Assembly: GCF_013393185.1 (NCBI RefSeq)
Contig: NZ_QJQX01000031.1
Location: 62,001 to 126,000, forward strand
Length of the DNA: 64,000 bases
Direction of reading: 5' to 3'
DNA from: Sphingobium lactosutens
GTDB taxonomy: Bacteria; Pseudomonadota; Alphaproteobacteria; Sphingomonadales; Sphingomonadaceae
The notes beneath the pieces were generated by a model, which saw nothing but the letters and a program-made list of their open reading frames with translations, did no database searches and was not told the DNA's origin. This document shows, piece after piece, positions 54,485 through 63,835 of this stretch. Position numbers and translations under genes: made by a program. Each line of letters opens with the position of its first letter. Position 1 is the stretch's first letter.

Positions 54485-55617
54485 GCCCGGCCGCCCCGCA
54501 GGAAGCCGTCCACCACCCGGTTGAGTTCGGGCGATTCTAGCAAGAAGGCGTCATGGCCGAAGGGGCTGGACAATTCGACGAAGCTCGCCTGCGCGCCTGA
54601 GGCGTTGAGCGCATGGACGATCACCCGCGATTCCGCCGTGGGATAGAGCCAGTCGGTGTCGAAGCTGACGAGGCAGAAGCGCGCGCTGGTCGGCGCAAAC
54701 GCCCTGGCCAGCGATCCGCCATGATCCTCGGCAATGTCATAATAGTCCATCGCGCGGGTGATATAGAGATAGGAGTTGGCGTCGAACCGCTCGACGAAGC
54801 TCAGCCCCTGATGGCGCAGATAGCTCTCCACCTGGAAATCCGCGTCGAAGCCGAAGGTCTTGGCGTCCCGCCCCTGCAAGCGCCGCCCGAATTTCTCGGT
54901 CAGCCCCGCTTCGGACAGATAGGTGATGTGCGCCGCCATGCGCGCCACTGCGAGACCAGCGCTCGGCACCTGCCCGTCGGCATAATAGTCGCCGCCGCGC
55001 CAGTTGGGGTCGGCCATGATCGCCTGCCGCCCGACCTCGTGAAAGGCGATATTCTGCGCGCTGTGGCGGGCGGTCGAGGCGATGACGATACAGCTTTCGA
55101 CCCGGTCGGGGAAGAGCGTGGGCCAGGTCAGCGCCTGCATGCCCCCCATCGATCCGCCGATGACGGCGGCCAGCCGGTCCACGCCCAGATGGTCGAGCAG
55201 CAGCGCCTGCGCCCGCACCATGTCGGCGATGGTCAGCACCGGGAAGCGCATCGCATGCGGTTCGCCGGTCGCGGGATCGAGGCTGGCCGGGCCGCTCGAC
55301 CCCATGCAACTGCCGATGACGTTGGAGCAGATGATGAAATGACGCGCCGGGTCGACCGGCTTGCCCGCGCCCACCAGCCGCCACCACCAGCCCGGCTTGC
55401 CGGTGACGGGATGGTCGGACGCGACATATTGGTCGCCGGTCAGCGCGTGGCAGATCAGGATGACGTTGGATTTGTCCGCATTCATCGCGCCATAGGTTTC
55501 ATAGGCGATGTCGACGGGACCGAGGCTCGCGCCACTCGACAGGCGCATGGGGCCGGCAAGGCGCGCCTGACGGCGCAGGCCGAAACGACTGTCTTCGCTG
55601 ATGGGAACGCTGGCCAT
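54481..55617 (-). CDS. metX: Homoserine O-acetyltransferase MetX
   Basis: The alpha/beta-hydrolase-fold enzyme acylates homoserine in the first committed step of methionine synthesis. The 378-residue protein has [72 protein letters not shown] (nucleophile elbow with Ser) and the distal Asp and His ([18 protein letters not shown]). It is followed by metW (overlap). A good -35 and a weak -10 upstream suggest a leaderless message. Confidence 0.95.
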   Translation of the reverse strand: MASVPISEDSRFGLRRQARLAGPMRLSSGASLGPVDIAYETYGAMNADKSNVILICHALTGDQYVASDHPVTGKPGWWWRLVGAGKPVDPARHFIICSNVIGSCMGSSGPASLDPATGEPHAMRFPVLTIADMVRAQALLLDHLGVDRLAAVIGGSMGGMQALTWPTLFPDRVESCIVIASTARHSAQNIAFHEVGRQAIMADPNWRGGDYYADGQVPSAGLAVARMAAHITYLSEAGLTEKFGRRLQGRDAKTFGFDADFQVESYLRHQGLSFVERFDANSYLYITRAMDYYDIAEDHGGSLARAFAPTSARFCLVSFDTDWLYPTAESRVIVHALNASGAQASFVELSSPFGHDAFLLESPELNRVVDGFLRGGRA

Positions 55618-55626
55618 GACCGAGCG

Positions 55627-55655
55627 GGGCTAGGACCGCCGCCCGCCGCTGTCAA
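55627..55655 (-). promoter_or_regulatory. Candidate metX promoter giving a leaderless mRNA
   Basis: On the minus strand TTGACA (55655-55650), 17-bp spacer, TAGCCC (55632-55627). The metX ATG begins 10 bases further on, at 55617, so a start 7 bases after the -10 leaves a leader of about 3 nt. The -35 is perfect; the -10 is poor. Confidence 0.4.
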
Positions 55656-55683
55656 TCTGGCACGGCGGGCGCACAATCCCTAG

Positions 55684-56643
55684 ATGGACCGCATGACAGA
55701 CAAGCCCCTCGCCCCGATCGTCGCCTTTGGTCCCCTCTACCCCTATGTGACGCAGGAGCTGGAACGCCGCTTCACCGTCCATGCCGTAGCGGCAGACGCC
55801 GACCTGTCCGCCTTGTCGGCGGAGGCGCGGTCGGCGCGGGCGATGGTGAGCTTCGGATCGGTCGGCGCGCCCGCCGCGATCATGGACGCGCTGCCGAAGC
55901 TGGAAATGATCGGTCTCTTCTCGGTCGGCTATGACAAGGTCGACGTCGACCATGCCCGCGCCAAGGGCATCCGCGTCACCAACACGCCCGACGTGCTGAC
56001 CGACGACGTCGCCGACCTCGCCGTCGGCCTGCTTTACGCCACGGTGCGCAACATCGCCGCCAATGACCGGATGGTGCGCGCGGGCGACTGGGCGCGCGGC
56101 GTCAAGCCGGCCTTGTCCGGCCGCCTGACCGGATCGCGCATCGGCATATTGGGCCTCGGCCGCATCGGCCGCGCCATCGCGAAACGGCTGGAGCCAGTGG
56201 CGGGAGAAATCCTCTACCACAACCGGCGGCAAGTGGCGGATGCACCCTATCATCATGTCGCCGACCCGATCGATTTCGCGCGCCGGAGCGACGTCATCAT
56301 CGTCGCCACATCGGGCGGGCCGGAAGCGGCGAAGCTGGTCGGCGCGACGATGCTCGATGCGCTGGGACCGGACGGCGTGATCGTCAACATCAGCCGCGGC
56401 CGGGTGATCGACGAGGAGGCGCTGGTGGCGGCGCTGGCGGACAGGCGCATCGCCGGCGCCGGATTGGACGTGTTCGTCAACGAACCCCATGTCCCCGAAG
56501 CGCTGTTCGCCATGGACCATGTCGTGCTGCAACCCCATCAGGGCAGCGCCACCGTCCACAGCCGCAAGGCCATGGCCGAGCTCGTCCTCGCCAATCTCGA
56601 TGCCCATTTCGCGGGCAAGGCCCTGCCGACGCCGGTGGTCTAG
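55684..56643 (+). CDS. 2-hydroxyacid dehydrogenase
   Basis: The 319-residue NAD(P)-dependent D-2-hydroxyacid dehydrogenase shows [45 protein letters not shown] (GxGxxG, about 150-156), [17 protein letters not shown] with the catalytic Arg region, [18 protein letters not shown] and the catalytic His in [11 protein letters not shown]. This matches the glyoxylate/hydroxypyruvate reductase type. The true substrate is uncertain. ATG 55693 is an alternative start. It is divergent from metX. Confidence 0.88.
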   Translation: MDRMTDKPLAPIVAFGPLYPYVTQELERRFTVHAVAADADLSALSAEARSARAMVSFGSVGAPAAIMDALPKLEMIGLFSVGYDKVDVDHARAKGIRVTNTPDVLTDDVADLAVGLLYATVRNIAANDRMVRAGDWARGVKPALSGRLTGSRIGILGLGRIGRAIAKRLEPVAGEILYHNRRQVADAPYHHVADPIDFARRSDVIIVATSGGPEAAKLVGATMLDALGPDGVIVNISRGRVIDEEALVAALADRRIAGAGLDVFVNEPHVPEALFAMDHVVLQPHQGSATVHSRKAMAELVLANLDAHFAGKALPTPVV

Positions 56644-56683
56644 CGCTTTGCCTTTGGCGCGGAAGCCGCTAAAGCCGCGTCCC

Positions 56684-57781
56684 ATGACAAAACCAGCTCC
56701 CAAGGATTGGATCCTCGGCATTTCCGCCTATGTGCCGGGCAAGTCGGCCGCCGATGACGGTCGCCCGCTCATCAAGCTTTCGGCCAACGAAAACCCGCTC
56801 GGCACCGGGGACGCGGCACGCGCGGCCCTGGTCGCGGCCACGGCCGATCTCGCCACCTATCCCGACCCCGGCGCGGCGAAGCTGCGCGAGGCGATAGGCG
56901 CCAGATATGGCCTCGACCCGGCGCAGATCATCTATGGCACGGGTTCGGACGAACTGCTGCATATCGCCGCCAGCGCCTATGCCGGGCCGGGCGACGAGGT
57001 TCTGTATGTCCGGTACGGCTTCGCGGTCTATGACATCGCCGCCCGCCGCGTCGGCGCGACGCCGGTGGTTGCGCCGGACAAGGATTATGCGACCGATGTC
57101 GATGCCCTGCTCGCCGCGGTGACGGATCGGACGAAGGTTGTCTTCCTCGCCAACCCCAATAATCCGACCGGCACCATGACCAGTGCGCAGGAGATTGCCC
57201 GCCTGCACGCCGGACTGCGCCCCGACATCCTCTTCGTGCTCGATCAGGCCTATGCCGAATATCTGGAGGATGGCGAGGAGGATGGCGGACTGGACCTGGT
57301 GAAGAAGGCCGGCAATGTCTTCGTCACCCGCACCTTCTCGAAGATTTACGGCCTCGCCGCCGAGCGCATCGGCTGGGGCTATGCCAGCCCGGAGGTGATC
57401 GACATCCTCCACCGCATCCGCGCGCCGTTCAACGTGACGACGGCAGGACAGGCGGCGGCGGTCGCGGCGATCAACGATGACGCATGGGTCGACCGCAGCC
57501 GGGCGCATAATGCGCAGTGGCGCGAATGGCTGGCCGGCGAAATCGCTTCGCTGTCCAACCATGGCCTGCGCGCGGTGCCCAGCAAGACCAACTTCCTGCT
57601 GATCCTGTTCGACGGCAAGCTGACCGCCGAAGCCGCGATGAAGGGGCTGTGGGACGAAGGCTATGCCACCCGCTGGCTGCCGGGCCAGGGCCTGCCGAAC
57701 GGCCTGCGCATCACCATCGGCACCGAGGCGCAGACCCGCGCCGTCGCGGCCAAGCTGCGCGCCATGGCGGAGGCAGCCTGA
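56684..57781 (+). CDS. hisC: Histidinol-phosphate aminotransferase
   Basis: The PLP enzyme makes histidinol phosphate from imidazole acetol-phosphate; in organisms with this hisC-tyrA pairing it may also serve aromatic aminotransfer. The 365-residue protein has [102 protein letters not shown] (PLP lysine in SK) and NFLLILFDG. Start at ATG 56684. tyrA follows 4 bp later. Confidence 0.92.
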   Translation: MTKPAPKDWILGISAYVPGKSAADDGRPLIKLSANENPLGTGDAARAALVAATADLATYPDPGAAKLREAIGARYGLDPAQIIYGTGSDELLHIAASAYAGPGDEVLYVRYGFAVYDIAARRVGATPVVAPDKDYATDVDALLAAVTDRTKVVFLANPNNPTGTMTSAQEIARLHAGLRPDILFVLDQAYAEYLEDGEEDGGLDLVKKAGNVFVTRTFSKIYGLAAERIGWGYASPEVIDILHRIRAPFNVTTAGQAAAVAAINDDAWVDRSRAHNAQWREWLAGEIASLSNHGLRAVPSKTNFLLILFDGKLTAEAAMKGLWDEGYATRWLPGQGLPNGLRITIGTEAQTRAVAAKLRAMAEAA

Positions 57782-57785
57782 CGCC

Positions 57786-58691
57786 ATGCTGCCTTTCGCC
57801 CGCATCACCATCATCGGCCTGGGGCTGATCGGCTCCTCGCTGGCCCGCGCGATCCGGGCGGACATGCCGACCGTGCGGGTCACGGGCCATGATGCCGATC
57901 CGGCCGTGCGCGAAACCGCGCGGCGGATCGACCTGTGCGACGACATCACCGACACGGCGGGCGCATCCGTCACCGACGCCGACCTGGTCATCCTGTGCGT
58001 CCCCGTCCGGGCGATGGGCGCGGCGGCGGCGGAGATCGCCGACGACCTGCCGGCCGACGCGATCATCAGCGATGTCGGGTCGTGCAAGGCGGATGTTCTG
58101 GCGCAGCTCAACGCCGCGCTGCCGGGGCGCACGATCATCCCGGCGCACCCCGTGGCCGGCACGGAGAATAGCGGGCCGGAAGCCGGCTTCGCGACCCTGT
58201 TCAAGGGCCGCTGGTCGATCGTCACCCCGCCCGCCGATGCCGACCCGGTTGCGGTCGAGCGTGTCGCCGAATTGTGGCGTCGCGTCGGCGCGGACGTGGA
58301 GATGATGGACCCGGCGCATCATGATCTGGTGCTGGCGGTGACGAGCCATTTGCCGCACCTCATCGCCTATACCATCGTCGGCACGGCCAGCGACCTGGAG
58401 GATGTGACCCAGAGCGAGGTCATCAAATATTCCGCCGGCGGTTTCCGCGATTTCACGCGCATCGCCGCATCCGACCCCACCATGTGGCGGGACGTGTTCC
58501 TGGCGAACAAGGATGCGGTGCTGGAAATGCTCCAGCGCTTCTCGGAAGATCTGTCAGCGCTTCAGCGGGCGATCCGCTGGAATGACGGCGACGCGCTGTT
58601 CAACCTCTTCACCCGCACCCGGGCGATCCGCCGGTCGATCATCGAACAGGGGCAGGACGACGCGAAGCCGGACTTCGGCCGCGCTCATTAG
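57786..58691 (+). CDS. tyrA: Prephenate/arogenate dehydrogenase
   Basis: The enzyme oxidises prephenate or arogenate in tyrosine synthesis. The 301-residue protein begins ITIIGLGLIGSSLARAIRAD (GxGxxG), then LVILCVPVRAMGAAAAEIA, AIISDVGSCKADVL, IPAHPVAGTENSGPEAGFATLFKGRWSIVTP (catalytic His region) and DLVLAVTSHLPHLIAYTIVGTASD. There is no chorismate mutase or ACT domain, so it is the short monofunctional type. It is co-transcribed with hisC. Confidence 0.93.
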   Translation: MLPFARITIIGLGLIGSSLARAIRADMPTVRVTGHDADPAVRETARRIDLCDDITDTAGASVTDADLVILCVPVRAMGAAAAEIADDLPADAIISDVGSCKADVLAQLNAALPGRTIIPAHPVAGTENSGPEAGFATLFKGRWSIVTPPADADPVAVERVAELWRRVGADVEMMDPAHHDLVLAVTSHLPHLIAYTIVGTASDLEDVTQSEVIKYSAGGFRDFTRIAASDPTMWRDVFLANKDAVLEMLQRFSEDLSALQRAIRWNDGDALFNLFTRTRAIRRSIIEQGQDDAKPDFGRAH

Positions 58692-58731
58692 AGGCTTTTG
58701 ATTACCGCGAGCCGTAGGCTGTTCCAGCCGA

Positions 58732-59430
58732 CTACAGAATGCTCTGATTGAGGACGTTGATCGCCGCGTGCACCTTTGCCTCGGCCTCCCTGCGGTCGAG
58801 GCCGACGGGAATCACCTCACCCACCTTGTAGGTAATGGTGCCGGCTTGCTTCAGGAATTTACCGCGCGGCGACACCCGGCCGCTGTCCACGGCGATCGGC
58901 ACCACGGGCAGGCCGAGCAGGCTGTAGAGACCGGCGAACCCGGATTTCAGGGGCGGCGATTCGCCATGGGGAACGCGGGTGCCTTCGGGGAAGAGGCAGA
59001 TGGCCCGCCCCTGCGCGATCCGATCCTTCGCCGCCGCGCGCAAGGTCCGCAACGCGCTGGCGCCTGCCGTCCGCTCGACCGGGATCAGGCCATAGCGCCG
59101 GGCAATCCCGCCCCAGAGCGGGATGTCGAACAATTCCCGTTTCGCCCCGATCGCCGGCCGATCGAACAGGCAGAGCATGTCGATCGTCTCGAACATCGAT
59201 TCATGCTTGATGATATAGAGATAGGCCCCCTGCGGCAGATCGCCCTCCACCACCACCTTCTGTCCCAGCAGCCAGCGGATGCAGAAGCGGTGGAAGCGGC
59301 TCCAGTTGGTGGCGACGCGCTGGACCATCAGAGGCGTGGCCCAGCCGAAGGCGATCGCCCAGAGCACGAAGATCAGGCTGCCGCTGTAGAAAGCCAGCAT
59401 GAAGAGAAGGGAGCGAATGGCGGTGATCAT
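58732..59430 (-). CDS. plsC: 1-acyl-sn-glycerol-3-phosphate acyltransferase
   Basis: The membrane acyltransferase makes phosphatidic acid from lysophosphatidic acid. The 232-residue protein has an N-terminal hydrophobic helix (LLFMLAFYSGSLIFVLWAIAFGW), the block I motif in YIIKHESMFETIDML (KHxSxxD-type; here KHESMFE), block III LFPEGTRVPHGE, and FAGLYSLLGLPVVPIAVDSG. Most PlsC proteins have NHxxxxD, so Lys-His-Glu is a variant common in alphaproteobacteria. It is last in the ftsE-ftsX-ydcF-plsC run. Confidence 0.9.
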   Translation of the reverse strand: MITAIRSLLFMLAFYSGSLIFVLWAIAFGWATPLMVQRVATNWSRFHRFCIRWLLGQKVVVEGDLPQGAYLYIIKHESMFETIDMLCLFDRPAIGAKRELFDIPLWGGIARRYGLIPVERTAGASALRTLRAAAKDRIAQGRAICLFPEGTRVPHGESPPLKSGFAGLYSLLGLPVVPIAVDSGRVSPRGKFLKQAGTITYKVGEVIPVGLDRREAEAKVHAAINVLNQSIL

Positions 59431-59442
59431 TGGACTTTACTG

Positions 59443-59973
59443 TCAAATACCGATTAGCGCGGCGACACGCCGCAGCAGATATTTATTATATTCGCGCATC
59501 AGCACGGTCAGGCTGGGGCGGCTGGGCACCGCGTCATAGACCAGCGTGACGCGGCCGGGGAGCGCCTGACGCAGTTCCAGCGCGGAACGGCGCATGTGCC
59601 AGTCGGTGGTGATGAGGCGCACGGTCTTGTAATCGCGCCGCTCCAGCCAGCGGGCGGTCTCGATCGCGTTGGAGCGGGTGTCGATCGCTTCGCGGCCCAG
59701 GGTGATGCAGCAGGCGAAGAGCGTTTCCGGGGTCTTGTACTGCGCCGCCAGTTCGACCGGGCGGACCGATCGGTCGACGCCGGAAATCAGCATGCGCTTG
59801 GCCGCCCCGTCCTGCAACAGCGCGATCCCCCGGTCGATGCGCCCCGCGCCCCCGGTAAGCACGACGATGGCGTCGGTCTGCCGCCCGTCGAGCGGCTGGG
59901 GCAGGAAGATGGCGAACCAGGCAAAGCCCAGCATCCAGGCCAGCAGGGTGACGGCAAGGAGGCGGACGATCAT
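59443..59973 (-). CDS. YdcF/DUF218 family protein
   Basis: The 176-residue protein has one N-terminal helix (LLAVTLLAWMLGFAWFAIFLPQ) and a DUF218 domain: DAIVVLTGGAGRIDRGIALLQDGAAKRMLISGVD, CCITLGREAIDTRSNAIETARWLERRDYKTVRLITTDWHMRRS. Relatives (SanA, ElyC, YdcF) act in envelope homeostasis. Its start overlaps the ftsX stop (ATGA), so it is co-translated with ftsX, a division-linked context. Confidence 0.88.
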   Translation of the reverse strand: MIVRLLAVTLLAWMLGFAWFAIFLPQPLDGRQTDAIVVLTGGAGRIDRGIALLQDGAAKRMLISGVDRSVRPVELAAQYKTPETLFACCITLGREAIDTRSNAIETARWLERRDYKTVRLITTDWHMRRSALELRQALPGRVTLVYDAVPSRPSLTVLMREYNKYLLRRVAALIGI

Positions 59974-60878
59974 AGCGACCGCCCCAATGTCCGCAGCACC
60001 GTCCAGCGCGCGGTCAGCATGGCAAGGGTCACGCCCAGCACCGGCAGCACCGCAAGGATCATCCAGGCACGGGTATCGAGCGTCACCGCTCCCAAAAGGT
60101 CCGATCCCATTGCGGAAAGGCGCAAGCCGATCAGGATGATGACCAATATGGCAAAGGAGAAACCGAGCGCGCTGCCCAGAAAGGCGTCGAGGCCGATGCG
60201 CCGCTGGAACAGGCGGGCGATCTGCACGTCGGTCGAGCCCATCAGGTGCAGCACGTCGATCGTGCCGCGATGGCTGTCATGCGCGCCGCGCGCCGCCAGA
60301 ACGACGACCGCGCCGGTCGCCAGCACCATCAGCACCACCACGCCGGCGGCAAGCCATCCGAGCGCGGTCAACAGGCCGGCGAGCGGCAGGAGGAAGGCCG
60401 CATGCGGCTCGATCCGCAGCCTGGGCGACAGCGCGCCAAGCTGGCGACGCAGCCGATCGACCTTTCCGTCGGCATCGCCCGGCGTCAGCATCACGTCGAT
60501 CAGCGCGGGCACCGGCAGGTCGCCGCTGGTCGCCGCGTCGCCTAGCCAGGGACGAAGCTGATCGGCCAGCAGGGCCGGATCGACCGGATCGGCGCTGCGC
60601 ACATCCCGCGCGTCGCGCAGGGTCCGAAGCGCCTGCGCGGCGAGACGATCGCGCGCTTGCGCATTCGCCTCCACCACCTGCACGCTGGCGCGACCGGCCA
60701 GATCGGCGCTCATCGACCGGACTGATGCGCTGAGACCCAGGCCGGCGGCGGCGGACAATATGGTCAGGAACATCATGATCGCGATGATCCAGGGCATCGG
60801 CCCCGCCACCCGCCCTTCGGGCAGCAGACGATTCCGCGCGGCGGCGGCGGCCCTGCGATTGGCGCGGCTGGCCATCAT
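59970..60878 (-). CDS. ftsX: Cell division protein FtsX
   Basis: The 302-residue permease-like protein has a basic N-terminus, helix 1 (MPWIIAIMMFLTILSAAAGLGLSASV), a periplasmic domain of about 120 residues with coiled features, and three C-terminal helices with the FtsX motif HRGTIDVLHLMGSTDVQIARLFQRRIGLDAFLG and AWMILAVLPVLGVTLAML. With FtsE it couples division to peptidoglycan hydrolase activation. Its ATG overlaps the ftsE stop. Confidence 0.9.
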   Translation of the reverse strand: MMASRANRRAAAAARNRLLPEGRVAGPMPWIIAIMMFLTILSAAAGLGLSASVRSMSADLAGRASVQVVEANAQARDRLAAQALRTLRDARDVRSADPVDPALLADQLRPWLGDAATSGDLPVPALIDVMLTPGDADGKVDRLRRQLGALSPRLRIEPHAAFLLPLAGLLTALGWLAAGVVVLMVLATGAVVVLAARGAHDSHRGTIDVLHLMGSTDVQIARLFQRRIGLDAFLGSALGFSFAILVIILIGLRLSAMGSDLLGAVTLDTRAWMILAVLPVLGVTLAMLTARWTVLRTLGRSL

Positions 60879-61585
60879 TGCCGGTCCTGCGGACGGGGGG
60901 GATAGCGGAGCATGCCGGTCGGATCGGCCAGACGCCCCTTGTCCAGCTTCATCATCTGCGCGCCCTTCACCTGCGCGATCAGCGGCAGGTCGTGGGTGGC
61001 GACGACGATGGTGGTGCCAAGGCGATTGAGCGCCTCGAACAGGGTCATGAGGCGGCGGGCCATGTCGGAATCGACGTTGCCGGTCGGCTCGTCCGCCACC
61101 AATATTTCGGGCCGGCCGATCACCGCGCGGGCGATGGCGACGCGCTGCTGTTCCCCGCCCGACAGGGTCGCGGGCCGCGCCTGGCCGCGATCGCCGAGGC
61201 CAACCCAGTTCAGCATTTCGGCCACCGGCGCGTCGATCTCGCTTTCCTCCATGCCCGCCACACGCAGCGGCAGCGCGATATTGTCATAGGCGGACAGGTG
61301 CGGAACGAGCCGAAAATCCTGAAAGACGACGCCGATCCGGCGGCGAAAGCCGGGCAGGCGATCGCGCGGCAGGGTCACGACATCTTCGCCGAACAGGCGG
61401 ATGACGCCGCGGCTGGGGCGCTGGGCCAGATAGAGGAGCTTCAGCAGCGAGGTCTTGCCCGCGCCCGACGCGCCGGTCAGGAAATAGAAGCCACCGCTGG
61501 CGAAGGAAAAGCTGACATCGGACAGCGTCTCGCTGTCCAGGCCATAGCGCAGACCGACATTTTCGAACTGGACGATGGCCGTCAT
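60875..61585 (-). CDS. ftsE: Cell division ATP-binding protein FtsE
   Basis: The 236-residue ATPase has FENVGLRYG, Walker A LTGASGAGKTSLLKLLY (about 35-51), VVFQDFRLVPHLSAYDNIALPL (Q-loop), LSGGEQQRVAIARAVIGRPEILVADEPTGNVD (signature and Walker B) and the H-loop VVATHDLPLI. It drives FtsX. First in the operon, divergent from the zinc-ribbon gene with about 150 bp between starts. Confidence 0.95.
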   Translation of the reverse strand: MTAIVQFENVGLRYGLDSETLSDVSFSFASGGFYFLTGASGAGKTSLLKLLYLAQRPSRGVIRLFGEDVVTLPRDRLPGFRRRIGVVFQDFRLVPHLSAYDNIALPLRVAGMEESEIDAPVAEMLNWVGLGDRGQARPATLSGGEQQRVAIARAVIGRPEILVADEPTGNVDSDMARRLMTLFEALNRLGTTIVVATHDLPLIAQVKGAQMMKLDKGRLADPTGMLRYPPRPQDRQ

Positions 61586-61733
61586 GTGTGGCGCTGATGC
61601 GCTCCCTGCTTCCCCGAGGCCGCAGCCATGGCACAGGCAGCGGGCCGCCGTAAAGCCCGCGCCGCGCGATCACGCGAGTCGCACCCTGTCGTTGATGCTT
61701 GCGCGCGAGTCCCTGCCATGCCTATGAAGCGAA

Positions 61734-62588
61734 ATGATCCTGGTGTGCCCCAATTGCGCGACGCGCTATGTCGTGCCCGACAGCGCCGTAGGCTCCCATG
61801 GCCGCCAGGTCCGCTGCGCGGCCTGCAAACATAGCTGGTTCCAAGAACCAGCCGCCTTGCCGGTACGCGAAGATGTGCCGGCAGCGACCGCCGCCGCCCC
61901 CGTCGAAGCGGCTCCCGCACCGCCGCCACCACCTCCTGCTCCGCCGCCGCCGATTGTGGCTGAAGCGCCCAAGCCGGCGCCGGTGCAGGACGCGCCAGTG
62001 CATGTCGCCGCCCCCGAACCGGCGGCGCCGGAAAGCCTCGTGCGCGAAGAGGCGGCTCCGCCGCCGACTGCGCCGACCGACTATCGCTTCGACGACATAT
62101 ATGCCGGCGCACGCGCCGATGCGGTCGAGGCGGACGACTTTTCCGCGCCGGTGCCGGTCAAGCCGCGCCGCAACATGCTCAAGCTGTGGACCTGGGCGGC
62201 GGGCATTTTCTTCCTGGCGATTGCGGCGGCCGGTGGCGCGCTCACCTATTTCGGGCCGCCGAGCTGGATGGTGGCGATGGGCATCGTGCCAGAGGAAGGC
62301 GATCCCGACCTGCTCTTCTACCTGTCCAAGCCCGCCGAACGCCGCAAGCTGCCGACGGGCGAGGAATATTTCGCCTTCGGCGCGCGGATCGTGAACAGCG
62401 GCAGCCAGGCGCTGCCGGTGCCGCCGGTGCTGGTGCAGCTGCGCGACCGGCAGAACCGGCTGGTCTTCAGCTGGACGACGAAGGCCGACAAGAGCCGCCT
62501 GAAGCCCGGCGAGGAAGCCTCGATCAACGAGAGCCGGATCGACATTCCGAAAAATGCCGAGAATCTCTCGCTGACCTTCGTGCCATGA
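61734..62588 (+). CDS. MJ0042-type zinc-ribbon membrane protein
   Basis: The 284-residue protein begins MILVCPNCATRYVVPDSAVGSHGRQVRCAACKHSWFQ, a zinc ribbon with CPNC and CAAC pairs (MJ0042 family). A Pro/Ala-rich linker of about 90 residues follows, then an acidic stretch, one helix (LKLWTWAAGIFFLAIAAAGGALTYFG, about 145-170) and a C-terminal periplasmic DUF3426-like domain (FGARIVNSGSQALPVPPVLVQLRDRQNRLVFSWTTKADKSRLKPGE). The function is unknown; its place beside ftsEX is conserved in related genomes as far as I remember. Confidence 0.85.
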   Translation: MILVCPNCATRYVVPDSAVGSHGRQVRCAACKHSWFQEPAALPVREDVPAATAAAPVEAAPAPPPPPPAPPPPIVAEAPKPAPVQDAPVHVAAPEPAAPESLVREEAAPPPTAPTDYRFDDIYAGARADAVEADDFSAPVPVKPRRNMLKLWTWAAGIFFLAIAAAGGALTYFGPPSWMVAMGIVPEEGDPDLLFYLSKPAERRKLPTGEEYFAFGARIVNSGSQALPVPPVLVQLRDRQNRLVFSWTTKADKSRLKPGEEASINESRIDIPKNAENLSLTFVP

Positions 62589-62597
62589 TCCGGTCGG

Positions 62598-63503
62598 TCA
62601 GGGGTAGCTGACCGTTTTCGGCCTGCCCTGCGGGATGGGGATGAACTCCTGATCGTCGCCGGGGATGAGGGGGAAGCGCATCGCCTCCCAATCCTCGCGC
62701 GCCTGCATCAGCCGCTCCTGCGTCGAGGACACGAAATTCCACCAGACATGGCGCGGCGAGGTGAAGGCTTCGCCGCCGCACAGCACGACCCGGCCGCCAT
62801 CGACACTCATCAATGTGGCCGACGTGCCGGGGCGCAGGACGTAGAGCGTCTGCGGCGCCAGCATCAGCCCGTCGAGCGCCGCGTCGCCGCCCGAGACATA
62901 GAGGGCGCGCTCGTCCGCCGACGGATCGATGGCGATGCGGCCGCCGGGCGCGAGCTGAATATCGGCATAGATGGTCTGGGCATAGGTGGTGACGGGCGAG
63001 GTTTCGCCCCAGAGCGACCCCATGATGACACGCGCACGCACTGCGCCATCCTCGATCACCGGCAGGCCGCCTTCGCTGACATGCTCGAACGCCGGGTCCA
63101 TCTCCTCGAACCGGTCGGGGAGGGCGAGCCAGGTCTGGATCGCCGACAATTTGGATGCCTTGGCGCGATCCTCGTCGGGAGAGCGTTCCGAATGGACGAT
63201 GCCCTTGCCCGCAGTCATCAGATTGACCGCGCCCGGCTCGATCAACTGCTCGGTGCCGAGCGAATCCCTGTGCAGGAAAGCGCCTTCATACATATAGGTG
63301 ACGGTGGCGAGGTTGATGTGCGGATGCGGACGCACGTCGATGCCCTGCCCCGCGGCGATCCGCGCCGGTCCTGCCTGGTCGAAGAAGATGAAGGGGCCGA
63401 CCATGGTGCGCCCCTTCACCGGCAGCGAGCGATACACCTTGAAATCGCCAAGATCATGGGTGGTGGGCGTGATCGCCTGGATGATGAAATCGTCGGGCGT
63501 CAT
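62598..63503 (-). CDS. Pirin family protein
   Basis: The 301-residue bicupin has FFDQAGPARIAAGQGIDVRPHPHINLATVTYMYEGAFLHRDSLG, with the pirin metal-binding His residues (PHPHIN), GIVHSERSPDEDR and a C-terminal cupin (YVSGGDAALDGLMLAPQTLYVLRPG). Some pirins have quercetinase activity; others act as regulators. Its start overlaps the bolA stop (TGATG), so it is co-translated with that gene. Confidence 0.92.
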   Translation of the reverse strand: MTPDDFIIQAITPTTHDLGDFKVYRSLPVKGRTMVGPFIFFDQAGPARIAAGQGIDVRPHPHINLATVTYMYEGAFLHRDSLGTEQLIEPGAVNLMTAGKGIVHSERSPDEDRAKASKLSAIQTWLALPDRFEEMDPAFEHVSEGGLPVIEDGAVRARVIMGSLWGETSPVTTYAQTIYADIQLAPGGRIAIDPSADERALYVSGGDAALDGLMLAPQTLYVLRPGTSATLMSVDGGRVVLCGGEAFTSPRHVWWNFVSSTQERLMQAREDWEAMRFPLIPGDDQEFIPIPQGRPKTVSYP

Positions 63504-63790
63504 CAGGCTTCGCCCGGCGCGCGCGCCTTGATGGCGAGGGCGTGAACCTTGTCGCGCAGCAGGTCGGCGAGCGCGGCGTTGACCATGCGCTGGCGGGCGA
63601 CACGGCTCTGGCCGATGAAGCGATCGGCCACGATCTCGACGGTGAAATGGCTTTCGCCCGATCCGTCATGGCCGGCATGGCCGCGATGCTTTTCGCTGTC
63701 GTCGATGACGGCGAGATGCGCCGGAGACAGGGCGGCGCGCAGGCGCGCCTCGATTTCGGTGGCAACGGGGCCTTTGAGGTCAGTGGTCAT
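63503..63790 (-). CDS. bolA: BolA family protein
   Basis: The 95-residue protein starts MTTDLKGPVATEIEARLRAAL and has the BolA core SPAHLAVIDDSEKHRGHAGHDG with GESHFTVEIVADRFIGQSRVARQRMVNAALADLLRDKVHALAIKA. BolA proteins bind [2Fe-2S] clusters with monothiol glutaredoxins; the His residues (KHRGHAGH) fit that. Start ATG 63790 follows directly on the promoter region shared with the J-domain-type gene. It overlaps the pirin gene. Confidence 0.9.
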   Translation of the reverse strand: MTTDLKGPVATEIEARLRAALSPAHLAVIDDSEKHRGHAGHDGSGESHFTVEIVADRFIGQSRVARQRMVNAALADLLRDKVHALAIKARAPGEA

Positions 63791-63835
63791 GTCGCCTATA
63801 TAGGCTGCTTTGCCAGCCATTCCATCAGGACGATC

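Noticed and set aside
55618-55683. SAM riboswitch before metX
   Set aside because: The gap to the divergent gene is only about 66 bp and shows no recognisable aptamer; a promoter next to the ATG fits better.
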